Assembly (NCBI GenBank): GCA_039586575.1
Contig: JBDHKD010000002.1
Location: 1-64,000, forward strand
Direction of reading: 5' to 3'
Source of the DNA: G020344215 sp039586575
Lineage (GTDB): Bacteria; Gemmatimonadota; Gemmatimonadetes; Palauibacterales; KS3-K002
DNA: 64,000 nt
Under the pieces are notes generated by a model. The model ran no database searches. It was given only the letters and a program-made list of their open reading frames with translations, and had not been told where the DNA came from. Position numbers and translations under genes: made by a program. Of the stretch, positions 17,799 to 25,530 are shown piece by piece. Every line of letters starts with the position of its first letter. Position 1 is the stretch's first letter.

Positions 17799-18431
17799 AT
17801 GCGATTAGTCCCCCTGGCGCTGGCGCTCGCCGCATTCGTGTCGCCGCTCGCGGCACAGGAAAACGAACTCGAGCGACCGGCTGACTGGAACGTCCGCTTC
17901 GATCAACCGGCGCCCGACAGCGCCATCTACTTCGTTACGATGCCGCCCGGTTGGCACATCACCACGGGACCCGCCGCCATCCTTTATCCTGCCTCGCAAC
18001 CGGCGGTCGGCGAGTTCCGTGTGCAGTCGGAGATCTTTCTCTTTCCAGGTGAGCGAAAAGAGGGCTTCGGCGTCTTCGTCGGCGGCACGGATTTGGAGGC
18101 AGCGGGCCAATCATACCTCTATTTCCTGATCCGCAAAGATGGCCGTTTCCTGGTCAAACACCGAGCCGGGAATGATACTCACGTTATCATCCCGTGGACC
18201 GAGCACGCTGCCATCGTCAAGCACGAGGGAGGTGAAGGGACCGCCAAGAACGTACTCGCCATTGCATGCGGTGCGGAGCGTGTGAGCTTCCTCGTGAATG
18301 ATCAACAGGTGGCCTGGCTCCCGCGCGCCCAGATGAACGTGGAAGGCGTCGTGGGACTGCGGGTCAACCACGGGCTCGATCTGCACGTCTCTGAACTGAG
18401 CGTCACGCCGCTGGCCGGCGGTTCTCGCTAG
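17799..18431 (+). CDS. Exported protein with possible DUF1080/LamG-like sandwich
   Basis: A 210-residue protein with signal MRLVPLALALAAFVSPLAAQ. The mature sequence is beta-rich: DWNVRFDQP, PPGWHITTGPAAILYP, GEFRVQSEIFLFPGERKEGFGVFVGG and a late NVEGVVGLRVNHGLDLHVSELSV. This strand order resembles the concanavalin-like sandwich of DUF1080 (3-keto-disaccharide hydrolase) proteins, but no catalytic residues are evident. The ATG at 17799 has GTGGAGGTCACC upstream. Followed by a strong terminator. Confidence 0.6.
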   Translation: MRLVPLALALAAFVSPLAAQENELERPADWNVRFDQPAPDSAIYFVTMPPGWHITTGPAAILYPASQPAVGEFRVQSEIFLFPGERKEGFGVFVGGTDLEAAGQSYLYFLIRKDGRFLVKHRAGNDTHVIIPWTEHAAIVKHEGGEGTAKNVLAIACGAERVSFLVNDQQVAWLPRAQMNVEGVVGLRVNHGLDLHVSELSVTPLAGGSR

Positions 18432-18458
18432 CCGTTCCTGGCTCGGCTTCGCCTCGTG

Positions 18459-18492
18459 GCCCCACCGCCCGGCTGCGGTGGGGCTTTCTTTC
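18459..18492 (+). terminator. Intrinsic terminator
   Basis: GCCCCACCG (18459-18467) pairs perfectly with CGGTGGGGC (18476-18484) across an 8-base loop, followed by TTTCTTTC. It lies 27 bases after the stop of the exported protein gene and before the racemase start. Confidence 0.85.
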
Positions 18493-18549
18493 GTCATCCG
18501 TGTCGGCGAGACAAATTGTCAACAGGCCCCGACGACACCGGAGAGCGCC

Positions 18550-19245
18550 ATGCAGGTGATCGGCCTATTGGGCGGCATGAGCTGGGAATCGACGATCGAG
18601 TACTATCGGATCATCAACCAGGAGGTGCGAAGACGGCTCGGTCGCCAACACTCGGCCAAGATCCTCATGTACAGCGTCGACTTCGAGGAAATCGAGCGCC
18701 AACAGGACACCGGCGCTTGGGATCGCGCCGGCCAGCTGCTCGCCACCGAGGCGAAGCGCCTGGAGCGCGGCGGCGCCGACTTCATCCTCCTCTGCACCAA
18801 CACCATGCACAAGGTCGCCTCGGCCATCGAAGACGCGCTCCGTATACCGCTGGTGCATATCGCCGACGCCACCGCCCAGCGCATTCGGGAAGCCGGCCTC
18901 TCGCGTATCGGGCTCCTCGGCACCCGCTTCACCATGGAGGAGGACTTCTACACAGGCCGGCTCGCCAAGATGCACGACCTCCAGGTGATCGTGCCCGAGA
19001 AGCACGACCGGACGATCGTTGACCGCGTCATCTACTCCGAACTCTGCCAGGGGCAAGTCCTCGACCCATCACGGCGCGAGTTCGTCCGCATCATCGAAGC
19101 TCTGGCAGGCCAGGGGGCGGAAGGTGTGATCCTCGGCTGTACCGAGATCGGACTGCTGGTGCGCCCGGACGACTCGCCGATCCCCGTCTTCGACACCGCG
19201 CGCATCCATGCCCTGGCCGGCGTGAGTCTGGCGCTCGGCGCCTAG
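18550..19245 (+). CDS. Aspartate/glutamate racemase family protein
   Basis: A 231-residue cofactor-independent racemase-fold enzyme. It opens with IGLLGGMSWESTIEYYR, has the first catalytic Cys in LLCTNTMHK (about 81-89) and the second in LGCTEIGLL (about 197-205). This is the YgeA/RacX-like aspartate racemase pattern. The role may be D-amino-acid production for cell wall or signalling; substrate is not proven. ATG at 18550; an upstream GGAGAG at 18540-18545 is the likely RBS. The MarR regulator gene follows after 92 bases with its own promoter. Confidence 0.85.
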   Translation: MQVIGLLGGMSWESTIEYYRIINQEVRRRLGRQHSAKILMYSVDFEEIERQQDTGAWDRAGQLLATEAKRLERGGADFILLCTNTMHKVASAIEDALRIPLVHIADATAQRIREAGLSRIGLLGTRFTMEEDFYTGRLAKMHDLQVIVPEKHDRTIVDRVIYSELCQGQVLDPSRREFVRIIEALAGQGAEGVILGCTEIGLLVRPDDSPIPVFDTARIHALAGVSLALGA

Positions 19246-19269
19246 CCAGCCGGGCCGCCCGAGCGCCTA

Positions 19270-19302
19270 TTGACAAGTATATTGCCATAATGACAATATT
19301 AT
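19270..19302 (+). promoter_or_regulatory. Promoter and palindromic operator upstream of marR-type gene
   Basis: An AT-rich stretch holds TTGACA (19270-19275) and the 19-bp near-perfect palindrome TATTGCCATAATGACAATA (19280-19298; one mismatch between 9-base arms). ACAATA lies 17 bases after TTGACA, and TATTAT 21 bases after. A palindrome overlapping the promoter of a MarR gene is the usual layout for autorepression. Confidence 0.6.
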
Positions 19303-19337
19303 AGACGATATGGTAAGACTCTGGGGGACCTAAGGTT

Positions 19338-19934
19338 ATGAAGAGTCTCGGGATCCGGGCGCTCGGCGACCTGCAGACTGAAGCGCCGCCGGCAGCGGTC
19401 TCGGCGGCTGAGCCGTCGAGCGGCGTAGCTGAGCGGGCAGGACTCGGTCGCCCGTCTGTCGGTGTCCAGTCGCCGGGTGTCCGGGGGTGGGCGCCGGCCC
19501 AGGCGGCTCTGCTCGCCACGAGCGCCGATCTGGTGCGGTCGGCCCGTGCGGTGAGTGAGGCGCTCAACCGTCAGCACGGCGTGACCGGCAGTGGGCGGGC
19601 GATCCTTAGGGAGCTGGTGACCCATGGTCCTCTGACGGTCCCCGCTCTGGCGCGCGGGCGAGGAGTGACTCGGCAGCGCGTGCAGACGCTGGTCAGCGCG
19701 CTGGTCGAGGCCGGCTACGTGGAGCTTGTGGACAATCCCGCTCACAAGCGCTCGCGCTTGGCGCGATCGACTGCAAGGGGGCTAGCGCTGCTGGAGCGGT
19801 TGGAGCGCCGGGAGCGAGAGGAACTGGCCTTACTGAAGGTCGCCGTCAGCGACGCGGAGCTGAGGCGAGCCGTGGCGGTACTCCAGGCTGTGAGCGAGGC
19901 TTTCGCAGATCACCGTCCCTCGGCGGCATCATAG
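19338..19934 (+). CDS. MarR-family transcriptional regulator
   Basis: A 198-residue protein. The first 55 residues are low-complexity (Ala, Pro, Gly, Ser). The winged-helix domain then runs from TSADLVRSARAVSEALNRQHGVTGSGRAILREL through LTVPALARGRGVTRQRVQTLVSALVEAGYVEL to the wing DNPAHKRSRLARSTARG and a C-terminal dimerisation helix. The helix-turn-helix and K-R-S-R wing are typical of MarR. A 19-bp palindrome lies 40 bases upstream, so autoregulation is likely. The ligand and other targets are unknown. The 3' end overlaps a convergent gene by 25 bases. Confidence 0.83.
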   Translation: MKSLGIRALGDLQTEAPPAAVSAAEPSSGVAERAGLGRPSVGVQSPGVRGWAPAQAALLATSADLVRSARAVSEALNRQHGVTGSGRAILRELVTHGPLTVPALARGRGVTRQRVQTLVSALVEAGYVELVDNPAHKRSRLARSTARGLALLERLERREREELALLKVAVSDAELRRAVAVLQAVSEAFADHRPSAAS

Positions 19935-20497
19935 ACCCGCCGGAACTTAATCGAGCGGCCAGGGCTGCTCATGTTGAAGTTCAGGATCAGCTGCCTGCCG
20001 TCATCGGACAGCTCGTAGGTGGTGACGAGCCGCGGGCCGCCTTCGAGCTTCCGTTCGATCTCGAGCTTTTCCCCTTTCCAGCGCGCCCTGGTGACGGTAT
20101 CGCCGAGCCCCGAGAAGCGGCGCTGGACCTCTCGGCCGTCGGTTAAGAAGGACAGCGAGGTCCCGTCCATGCCGGTGACGGTGACGGTGGAATCGTCCTG
20201 CGCGATTCGGAAGACCCGCGCCGCCGCCAGGATGGCGCTTACCCGCTCGCCACTACGGGCTCGATTGCCGCCGGGAAGTGATGGGTTGGCCGGATTGTCT
20301 GCCGCCTGCCGGAACACTTCGTCGGGGTTGTCGCTGGCCAGGTCGTTGAGCAGCCATGTGCCGTTGAAGTCGACGTGCTGGGGCGCGGGATCGGAACCGC
20401 CGCCGGAGCAGGCTAGTGTGGCCACCACGAGCGCCGCTCCTACCAGCCGAATCAGCGAGGCTATCTGCTTTCTCATAGGACTACCACGAACTCCCAT
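19910..20497 (-). CDS. Hypothetical lipoprotein
   Basis: A 195-residue protein with a lipoprotein signal: MRKQIASLIRLVGAALVVATLAC (Cys about 30 from the 20497 start). The mature part begins FNGTWLLNDLASDNPDEVF, a lipocalin/DUF-like opening, and continues with strands such as DSTVTVTGMDGTSLSFLTDG and ARWKGEKLEIERKLEGG ending KFRRVYD. Either ATG 20497 or 20476 may start it; 20497 lies one base past the upstream stop, suggesting coupling to the sigma/Spy chimera. Function unknown. Confidence 0.65.
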   Translation of the reverse strand: MGVRGSPMRKQIASLIRLVGAALVVATLACSGGGSDPAPQHVDFNGTWLLNDLASDNPDEVFRQAADNPANPSLPGGNRARSGERVSAILAAARVFRIAQDDSTVTVTGMDGTSLSFLTDGREVQRRFSGLGDTVTRARWKGEKLEIERKLEGGPRLVTTYELSDDGRQLILNFNMSSPGRSIKFRRVYDAAEGR

Positions 20498-20498
20498 C

Positions 20499-20999
20499 TC
20501 AGGGCGTCTGCCGCGGCGGCCTGGAGGGACCCCCGCGCCGGCCCGGCATCATCCCCGGCACTTGCCCGAGTCTGCGGCGCCAATCTGTCTCGAGGCTGTC
20601 CAGGGCCGCAGCCTGCTCGGCGGTCAGCACCGCACGGATCTCCTGACGAATCGAGTCGGTGACGGCGCGCAGCTCGTCCAGAACAACCTCCGTGCGCGGC
20701 CGGCCGCTCTCCATAATTACTGCGATCTGCTCTCTCTGTTCCGCCGTCAGTCCGAGTGCGCGAAACATAGACGGCATGACGCCTTCGCGGAACCTCCCGA
20801 CCATCTCGGGGCCCGGCTCGAAGGGCCGGGGCACGAAACGTTCGGTCTCCCGGATCCCGTCCAGCCGCTCCGCCGCCCGCACGAAGGCGTCCTGGGTCAC
20901 GTCCTCCGCATCGATTCCGTTCCCCAGCACGCCGAGGGCGACGGCGAACGCCGCCGCGTCGCCGCGGCGTGCTCTGTGCACGAGCTTCGCATCGCTCAA
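20499..20999 (-). CDS. Chimera of a truncated ECF sigma factor and a Spy/CpxP-like domain
   Basis: A 166-residue reading frame in two parts. Residues 1-55 match the ends of ECF sigma region 2: DAKLVHRARRGDAAAFA joins directly to ALGVLGNGIDAEDVTQDAF, so the residues normally between (about 15-20) are missing. Residues about 56-150 resemble the helical Spy/CpxP or heavy-metal-resistance domain (LGLTAEQREQIAVIME, IRQEIRAVLTAEQAAALDSLE). Sigma region 4 and the signal or TM segment of a Spy protein are absent. It looks like a product of in-frame deletion joining two adjacent genes. It overlaps closely with the next lipoprotein gene. Whether it is expressed is unknown. Confidence 0.6.
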   Translation of the reverse strand: MSDAKLVHRARRGDAAAFAVALGVLGNGIDAEDVTQDAFVRAAERLDGIRETERFVPRPFEPGPEMVGRFREGVMPSMFRALGLTAEQREQIAVIMESGRPRTEVVLDELRAVTDSIRQEIRAVLTAEQAAALDSLETDWRRRLGQVPGMMPGRRGGPSRPPRQTP

Positions 21000-21250
21000 G
21001 TCGGGATCCCTCGCCCCGGCCAGACCCTCACTTCTCCACTGATGTACGACAGCCAGACCATCCCAAACGTTAGCTCGACCAGGGAGCTTCGGCGCCGGGC
21101 TCAGCGCGGCCCCCTGACTTCACTTTTGCCCCAGGTGCTCTCAGCCACAAGGCAGTCGGCCTGTGAACAAGGCGGCTCCTGCGGTGTACGAGATTCGAGC
21201 CGCCCGTATCGGCTCGCCTGCCTTGGCTGTAACTTCACCGACCTTCAAAG

Positions 21251-22408
21251 GTGAGCGAACCCGTGGGCAATGCGGACTTTCTGGGAATCCTCGAGCTCAA
21301 GGATAAGGGCACCGGCTTCATCCGTTGCCGGGAGGCGAGTTACCTGCCTTCGGACTGCGATGTCCATGTAGGCCGCAAGCTGATCCAGGACTACCGGCTG
21401 CGGACAGGTGACGAGATCGCCGGTGTGGTCGGCCAGGCGCCGGGGAAGGGGAAGAGCCCGCCGCTCATCGAGGTCACGGCGGTCAACGGCATGCCGCCCG
21501 AGCAGCTGGAGGGTCGGCCCGACTTCAACCGACTCGGCGCGATCCACCCGGACGAGCAGCTGGTTCTCGACTGCGGCCGCACGTTGCGCGGCGCGCCGGA
21601 CTACACGAACCGGGTCATCGATCTCCTGTGTCCCTTCGGTAAGGGGCAACGCGCGTTGATCGTTTCGCCGGCCAAGGCGGGCAAGACCACGGTGCTGCAG
21701 TCGGTGGCCGAGGGCATCGTCAAGAACTATCCCGACGCTACTCTGCTGATCCTGCTGGTCGATGAGCGCCCCGAAGAGGTCACCGAGATGGAGATGTGCG
21801 GCTTCGGTGAGGTCGTGTCGTCGAGCTTCGACTTCCCGGCCGAGCGCCACGTCGCGGTCGCCGAGCTTACGCTCGAGCGGGCACGTCGCCGCGTCGAGCT
21901 CGGTCAGGACGTCGTCATCATCCTCGATTCCATCACGCGCCTCGCGCGCGCCTACAACAACGTGGAGCGGGGCACCGGCCGCACCCTCTCCGGTGGCCTC
22001 GACGCGTCGGCGATCGAGGGTCCCAAGCGCTTCTTGGGTAGCGCCCGCAGGGTCGACCCGGCGAAAGGCGGTGGCTCGCTCACCATCATCGCCACGGCTC
22101 TCGTCGACACGGGCTCCCGCATGGACGATGTGATCTTCGAGGAGTTCAAAGGGACGGGGAACAGCGAGCTGGTCCTAAGTCGCGAGCTGGCCGAGCGCCG
22201 CCTCTTTCCTGCCATCGATCTCAACTCCAGCAGCACACGCCGTGAAGAGCTGCTGCTCGATCCACCGACGCTCGCTATCTCGCAGGCGATCCGCCGCCGC
22301 CTCGCCGAGGCCGCGCCGGCAGATGCGATGACCGAGCTCTTGGGCGTAATGAAGAGAACCGGGTCGAACGCCGAGCTCGTGCAACAGGCCGCCGGGTCGG
22401 CGGGCTAG
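21251..22408 (+). CDS. rho: Transcription termination factor Rho, short form
   Basis: A 385-residue hexameric RNA helicase. RNA-binding cold-shock-like domain: GILELKDKGTGFIRC and YLPSDCDVHVG (about 11-42). Walker A SPAKAGKTT (about 139-147), Walker B VVIILDSITRLARAYN (about 221-236), and the Q/R-loop region GGSLTIIATALVDTGSRMDDVIFEEFKGTGN match Rho closely. The N-terminal helical domain of typical Rho is absent, as the cold-shock domain starts at about residue 10. The canonical APPKAGKTT reads SPAKAGKTT. GTG start at 21251. It stands alone, so it may be a second rho in this genome. Confidence 0.92.
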   Translation: MSEPVGNADFLGILELKDKGTGFIRCREASYLPSDCDVHVGRKLIQDYRLRTGDEIAGVVGQAPGKGKSPPLIEVTAVNGMPPEQLEGRPDFNRLGAIHPDEQLVLDCGRTLRGAPDYTNRVIDLLCPFGKGQRALIVSPAKAGKTTVLQSVAEGIVKNYPDATLLILLVDERPEEVTEMEMCGFGEVVSSSFDFPAERHVAVAELTLERARRRVELGQDVVIILDSITRLARAYNNVERGTGRTLSGGLDASAIEGPKRFLGSARRVDPAKGGGSLTIIATALVDTGSRMDDVIFEEFKGTGNSELVLSRELAERRLFPAIDLNSSSTRREELLLDPPTLAISQAIRRRLAEAAPADAMTELLGVMKRTGSNAELVQQAAGSAG

Positions 22409-22531
22409 CCGGGGGGCGGCGGTCTCGAGGCCCACTTGCGAATGAGCCGGCGGATCGTTGCCTTGCTGCTCCGTGGGGGCAGCGTGCATATTGGAATTTG
22501 ATCAACCGACTCTCGTCATCTCTGTCCCAGC

Positions 22532-23374
22532 ATGAAGGAAGAGCGGTCGCCTCGCTCGCCACGGCTTGTTGTTGTCGGCCTTCTCCTCAGCGTTGCGCTT
22601 TCTCCCGTTGAGGCCATCGCACAGCTACGCGCAGGGGCGGATCTCACCTACGCTAACCGCTATGTCTGGCGTGGCGTGACGCGCGCCAGCGTTCCGGCGT
22701 TCCAGCCCGATCTCTACATCGCGTACCGACGCGATCGTTCTTTTGCCAGTCTGGGCGGCTGGTGGAGTTTCGAGGTCGCAGGCGACGAGGATGACCTGGG
22801 CGACACGGGTCCGGGCGAGGGCGGGCTGGGTGAGTCCAACTACTGGATCGAGCTCTCGACGGCGGCCGGTCCGCTCGACCTGGGGATCGGGTTCGCGGGC
22901 TATTCGTTCCACGGTGATGAAAGCGGGGGCCGCAGCAGCGAGTACGACACCAGCGAGCTGTACGCCTTCGTCTGGTGGGAGATGGCGGTGTGGTTCCCGA
23001 AGCTGGCCGTCTGGTACGACTTGGGCGCGCTCGAGGGGGCCTACGTCGAAACGAGCGCTAGCCTGCGCTTATCGATCCTACCGATGGCTTCCCTCTATCT
23101 CGGCGCTTTGGCCGGCTGGAGCGCCGGCCAGGCAACGAACGACTCCGATCCGTCGCAGCCACCCTACTTCGAGTCGGACGGGCTTACGCATGTGGATCTT
23201 TCGACCTGGGGCTCGTACCGGATCGGCAAGGGCTTCACTCTGGCACCGGCGCTTCACGTGCAGCTCAACTTCGACGAGGCGACCAAGCGGACGAGGCCAA
23301 GCGAGAGCCAGGACGTCAAGGTCTGGTTCACGATCGCTTTGAGTTGGTCGCACGAGCTCGGAGCTCAAATGTGA
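22532..23374 (+). CDS. TorF-family putative porin
   Basis: A 280-residue outer-membrane protein. A signal peptide ends near residue 31 (VEAIAQ). The mature start LRAGADLTYANRYVWRGVTRASVPAFQPDLYI is diagnostic of the TorF/Gcw_chp family (R-G-V-T-x-x-x-x-x-A-x-Q-P-D-L). Alternating strands with aromatic girdles follow, ending FTIALSWSHELGAQM. Likely substrate-specific channel; ligand unknown. The stop overlaps the GTG start of the ceramidase-like gene (ATGTGA), suggesting one operon. Confidence 0.8.
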   Translation: MKEERSPRSPRLVVVGLLLSVALSPVEAIAQLRAGADLTYANRYVWRGVTRASVPAFQPDLYIAYRRDRSFASLGGWWSFEVAGDEDDLGDTGPGEGGLGESNYWIELSTAAGPLDLGIGFAGYSFHGDESGGRSSEYDTSELYAFVWWEMAVWFPKLAVWYDLGALEGAYVETSASLRLSILPMASLYLGALAGWSAGQATNDSDPSQPPYFESDGLTHVDLSTWGSYRIGKGFTLAPALHVQLNFDEATKRTRPSESQDVKVWFTIALSWSHELGAQM

Positions 23375-25530
23375 GCGCGCGGTCAGCCGTGCTGGTGGCA
23401 GCTCTGGTCGGCGGCTGTGGTTACAACGTGCAGACGCTCCCCGCGCCGGTATCGAGACCTCCCGTACCTCACCTGGGAGAACCAACGCTACACGCCGGCC
23501 TGGGGCGTGCCGACATCACCCCGCCTCCGGGGCTTGGGACGTACGCCTACGGTCCTGAGGGCCTTGAGGCGCGCGGCTTTCGCAATCGGCTCTACGCTCG
23601 GGCGCTGGTGCTGGAGGACGCGGACGGCGAGCGGGTTGCCTTCGTTGTCGCGGATCTCGGCGTGATCTCGGCTATGCTTCACCGCTCGGTGGCCAGCCGA
23701 ATCGTCGAGCCGACCGGTATCGGCGCCGACCGGCTGGTTCTCGCAGCGACACACACCCACGCGGGTCCCGCGCACTTCATCGGTGTGAAGCAGTTCGACG
23801 ATCACGGCTCCGCGATCGCCGGCCTGGATACCGCGGTGGTTCGCTTCCTCGCCGAACGGATTGCCGGTGCCGTGGCGGAAGCCGTCGACTCGTCGCGCCC
23901 GGCGCGGTTGGCGGTCGCCCGGGTACCGGTCTGGGGATTCACCCGCAACCGCAGCCTCTCTGCCTACCGGCGCAATCCCGACAGCCTCAAGGTCTACCTG
24001 CCGCCGCCCGACCTCGAGCTCGAGGCGGACCAGCGCGCGGTGGATCCGACTTGGACCATGCTGCGCGTCGACCAGCTCGCTCCCGACGGGTCGGGCTATC
24101 TGCCGGCTGGCGCGCTGAGCATCTTCGCGATTCACGGCAACGCCATCCCATCCGTCAACGACCTCTTCGACGGCGACATCCACGCGCTGGTTGAACGCCA
24201 GCTCGAAATGCACATCGACAGCCTGACCGGTTGGATTCCAACGTACGAGCCGCGGGCCGTCCACCTGCTGGCGAACGGCACGGTTGGAGACGTGGCACCC
24301 ATACATCCCGAGTCGGCTCGCTGTCCGCCGCCGCAGCTTCGCCTTGGCCGCCGGCCCGGCGGGCCACACGCGCCGCCGCCCGCTGAAGAATGGCGGCCGG
24401 TGTCGCCGGAGCGTGCGGCTTCCTGTATGGCGTCGGCCGCCGCGTACGTCGACTCCGCCGGCCGTGCCTTGGCGCAACGAGCGGCGGAGATCTTCGATGG
24501 GCTCGCCAGTCGGCTGAGCGGCGAGATCGTTATCGCACGGTCGTTCCTTACGCTCCCCTTGAAGGGCGAGCTCGCTCCGCAAGCACTTTGCGAGCAGCCG
24601 CGAGTCGGCACCGCTACCCTGGCAGGAAGCGAGTCGTCCCCAACCCGCTACTACGGTTGGCGGTTCATTGGCCTCTTCCCGACCGGCTTCGAGCACGGCG
24701 GCTCGGCCATCGGGTCGCCTACCGGTAGCTGTCATGCACCCAAGCGATTAGCCTTGGGAGCGCTGCAGGGCATGCTTGTCGGCGAGCACGGGTTCCCGGA
24801 GCTGGCTCAGCTCATGGTCGTGCAGTTAGGCGGATTGCTGCTGGTGGCCGTGCCGGCTGAGGTTACCGTCGGGGCCGGCGTGATGATGCAGAACTCCGTG
24901 CGCCGAGCGGCTGAAGCTGCCGGCCTGTTCCCAGAATCGACCGCGCTCATCGGGCTGGCGAACGGCGACCTTCGCTACGTCACCACGCCCTGGGAGTACA
25001 CAGCACAGGACTACGAAGGTGCCTCCACGCTGTACGGCCCGGCGACCGCCGAGGTGCTATCGGAGAAGCTGGGCGAACTCACCGCCGCGGTCGCCGCTGG
25101 CTCGCCAACTGTCTCCCCGGTCCAGTTGGAGCCGATCACCGCCTACGCCGGCCGCGTGCGCGAGATCCTGCCGCCGTCGGATGCCGGACCAGAGCCGGAG
25201 CGGATCCAGCGCGTCTTCGTTGACCTGGCGTGCGACGGTAAAGCAACGGTCGCGCGTTGGGTCGACACCTATCCCGGTCGCTTGATCCCGGCCGACGGGC
25301 CCATCCTGCGCATCGATCGGGGTTCGCCGGCCGCGTGGTCACCGCTGACCTGGGATGACGACAGCCATCTGGAGATCCGCGCCATCAAAGCGATGGGGAA
25401 GCGCGGCTATCTCTGGGAAGCGCGCTGGAATCCGCCGGTCCGCTTCGAGGGGTCTGTCAGGTTCGTTCTGCTGGCACGCTCCGGGCTCGCCGAACTGCCG
25501 AGCGGGCCCGTGCTGCCATGTTCAAGGTGA
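23371..25530 (+). CDS. Neutral ceramidase-like lipoprotein
   Basis: A 719-residue protein with lipoprotein signal (VSARSAVLVAALVGGC). The NLC-type neutral/alkaline ceramidase fold shows GRADITPPPG (about 48-57), zinc-site ATHTHAGPAHF (about 128-138), FAIHGNAIP and LANGTVGDVAPIHPES (about 302-317). Ceramidases have a nucleophilic Ser in GDVSP; here it is GDVAP, so classic amide hydrolysis is doubtful. The C-terminal beta domain ends in VRFVLLARSG. GTG start at 23371 overlaps the porin stop. Cell-surface or periplasmic role; substrate unknown. Confidence 0.8.
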   Translation: MSARSAVLVAALVGGCGYNVQTLPAPVSRPPVPHLGEPTLHAGLGRADITPPPGLGTYAYGPEGLEARGFRNRLYARALVLEDADGERVAFVVADLGVISAMLHRSVASRIVEPTGIGADRLVLAATHTHAGPAHFIGVKQFDDHGSAIAGLDTAVVRFLAERIAGAVAEAVDSSRPARLAVARVPVWGFTRNRSLSAYRRNPDSLKVYLPPPDLELEADQRAVDPTWTMLRVDQLAPDGSGYLPAGALSIFAIHGNAIPSVNDLFDGDIHALVERQLEMHIDSLTGWIPTYEPRAVHLLANGTVGDVAPIHPESARCPPPQLRLGRRPGGPHAPPPAEEWRPVSPERAASCMASAAAYVDSAGRALAQRAAEIFDGLASRLSGEIVIARSFLTLPLKGELAPQALCEQPRVGTATLAGSESSPTRYYGWRFIGLFPTGFEHGGSAIGSPTGSCHAPKRLALGALQGMLVGEHGFPELAQLMVVQLGGLLLVAVPAEVTVGAGVMMQNSVRRAAEAAGLFPESTALIGLANGDLRYVTTPWEYTAQDYEGASTLYGPATAEVLSEKLGELTAAVAAGSPTVSPVQLEPITAYAGRVREILPPSDAGPEPERIQRVFVDLACDGKATVARWVDTYPGRLIPADGPILRIDRGSPAAWSPLTWDDDSHLEIRAIKAMGKRGYLWEARWNPPVRFEGSVRFVLLARSGLAELPSGPVLPCSR

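Noticed and set aside
20019..21254. 411-codon open frame on the plus strand
   Set aside because: Lies antisense to the lipoprotein and the sigma/Spy chimera; Arg/Ser/Pro-rich composition.
23488..24735. 415-codon open frame on the minus strand
   Set aside because: Antisense to the ceramidase-like gene; no family features.
25465..25485. TGGCACG with GG-N10-GC spacing, a second sigma-54-like match
   Set aside because: Inside the ceramidase-like coding region, with no gene on that strand downstream; TTGC half mismatched.
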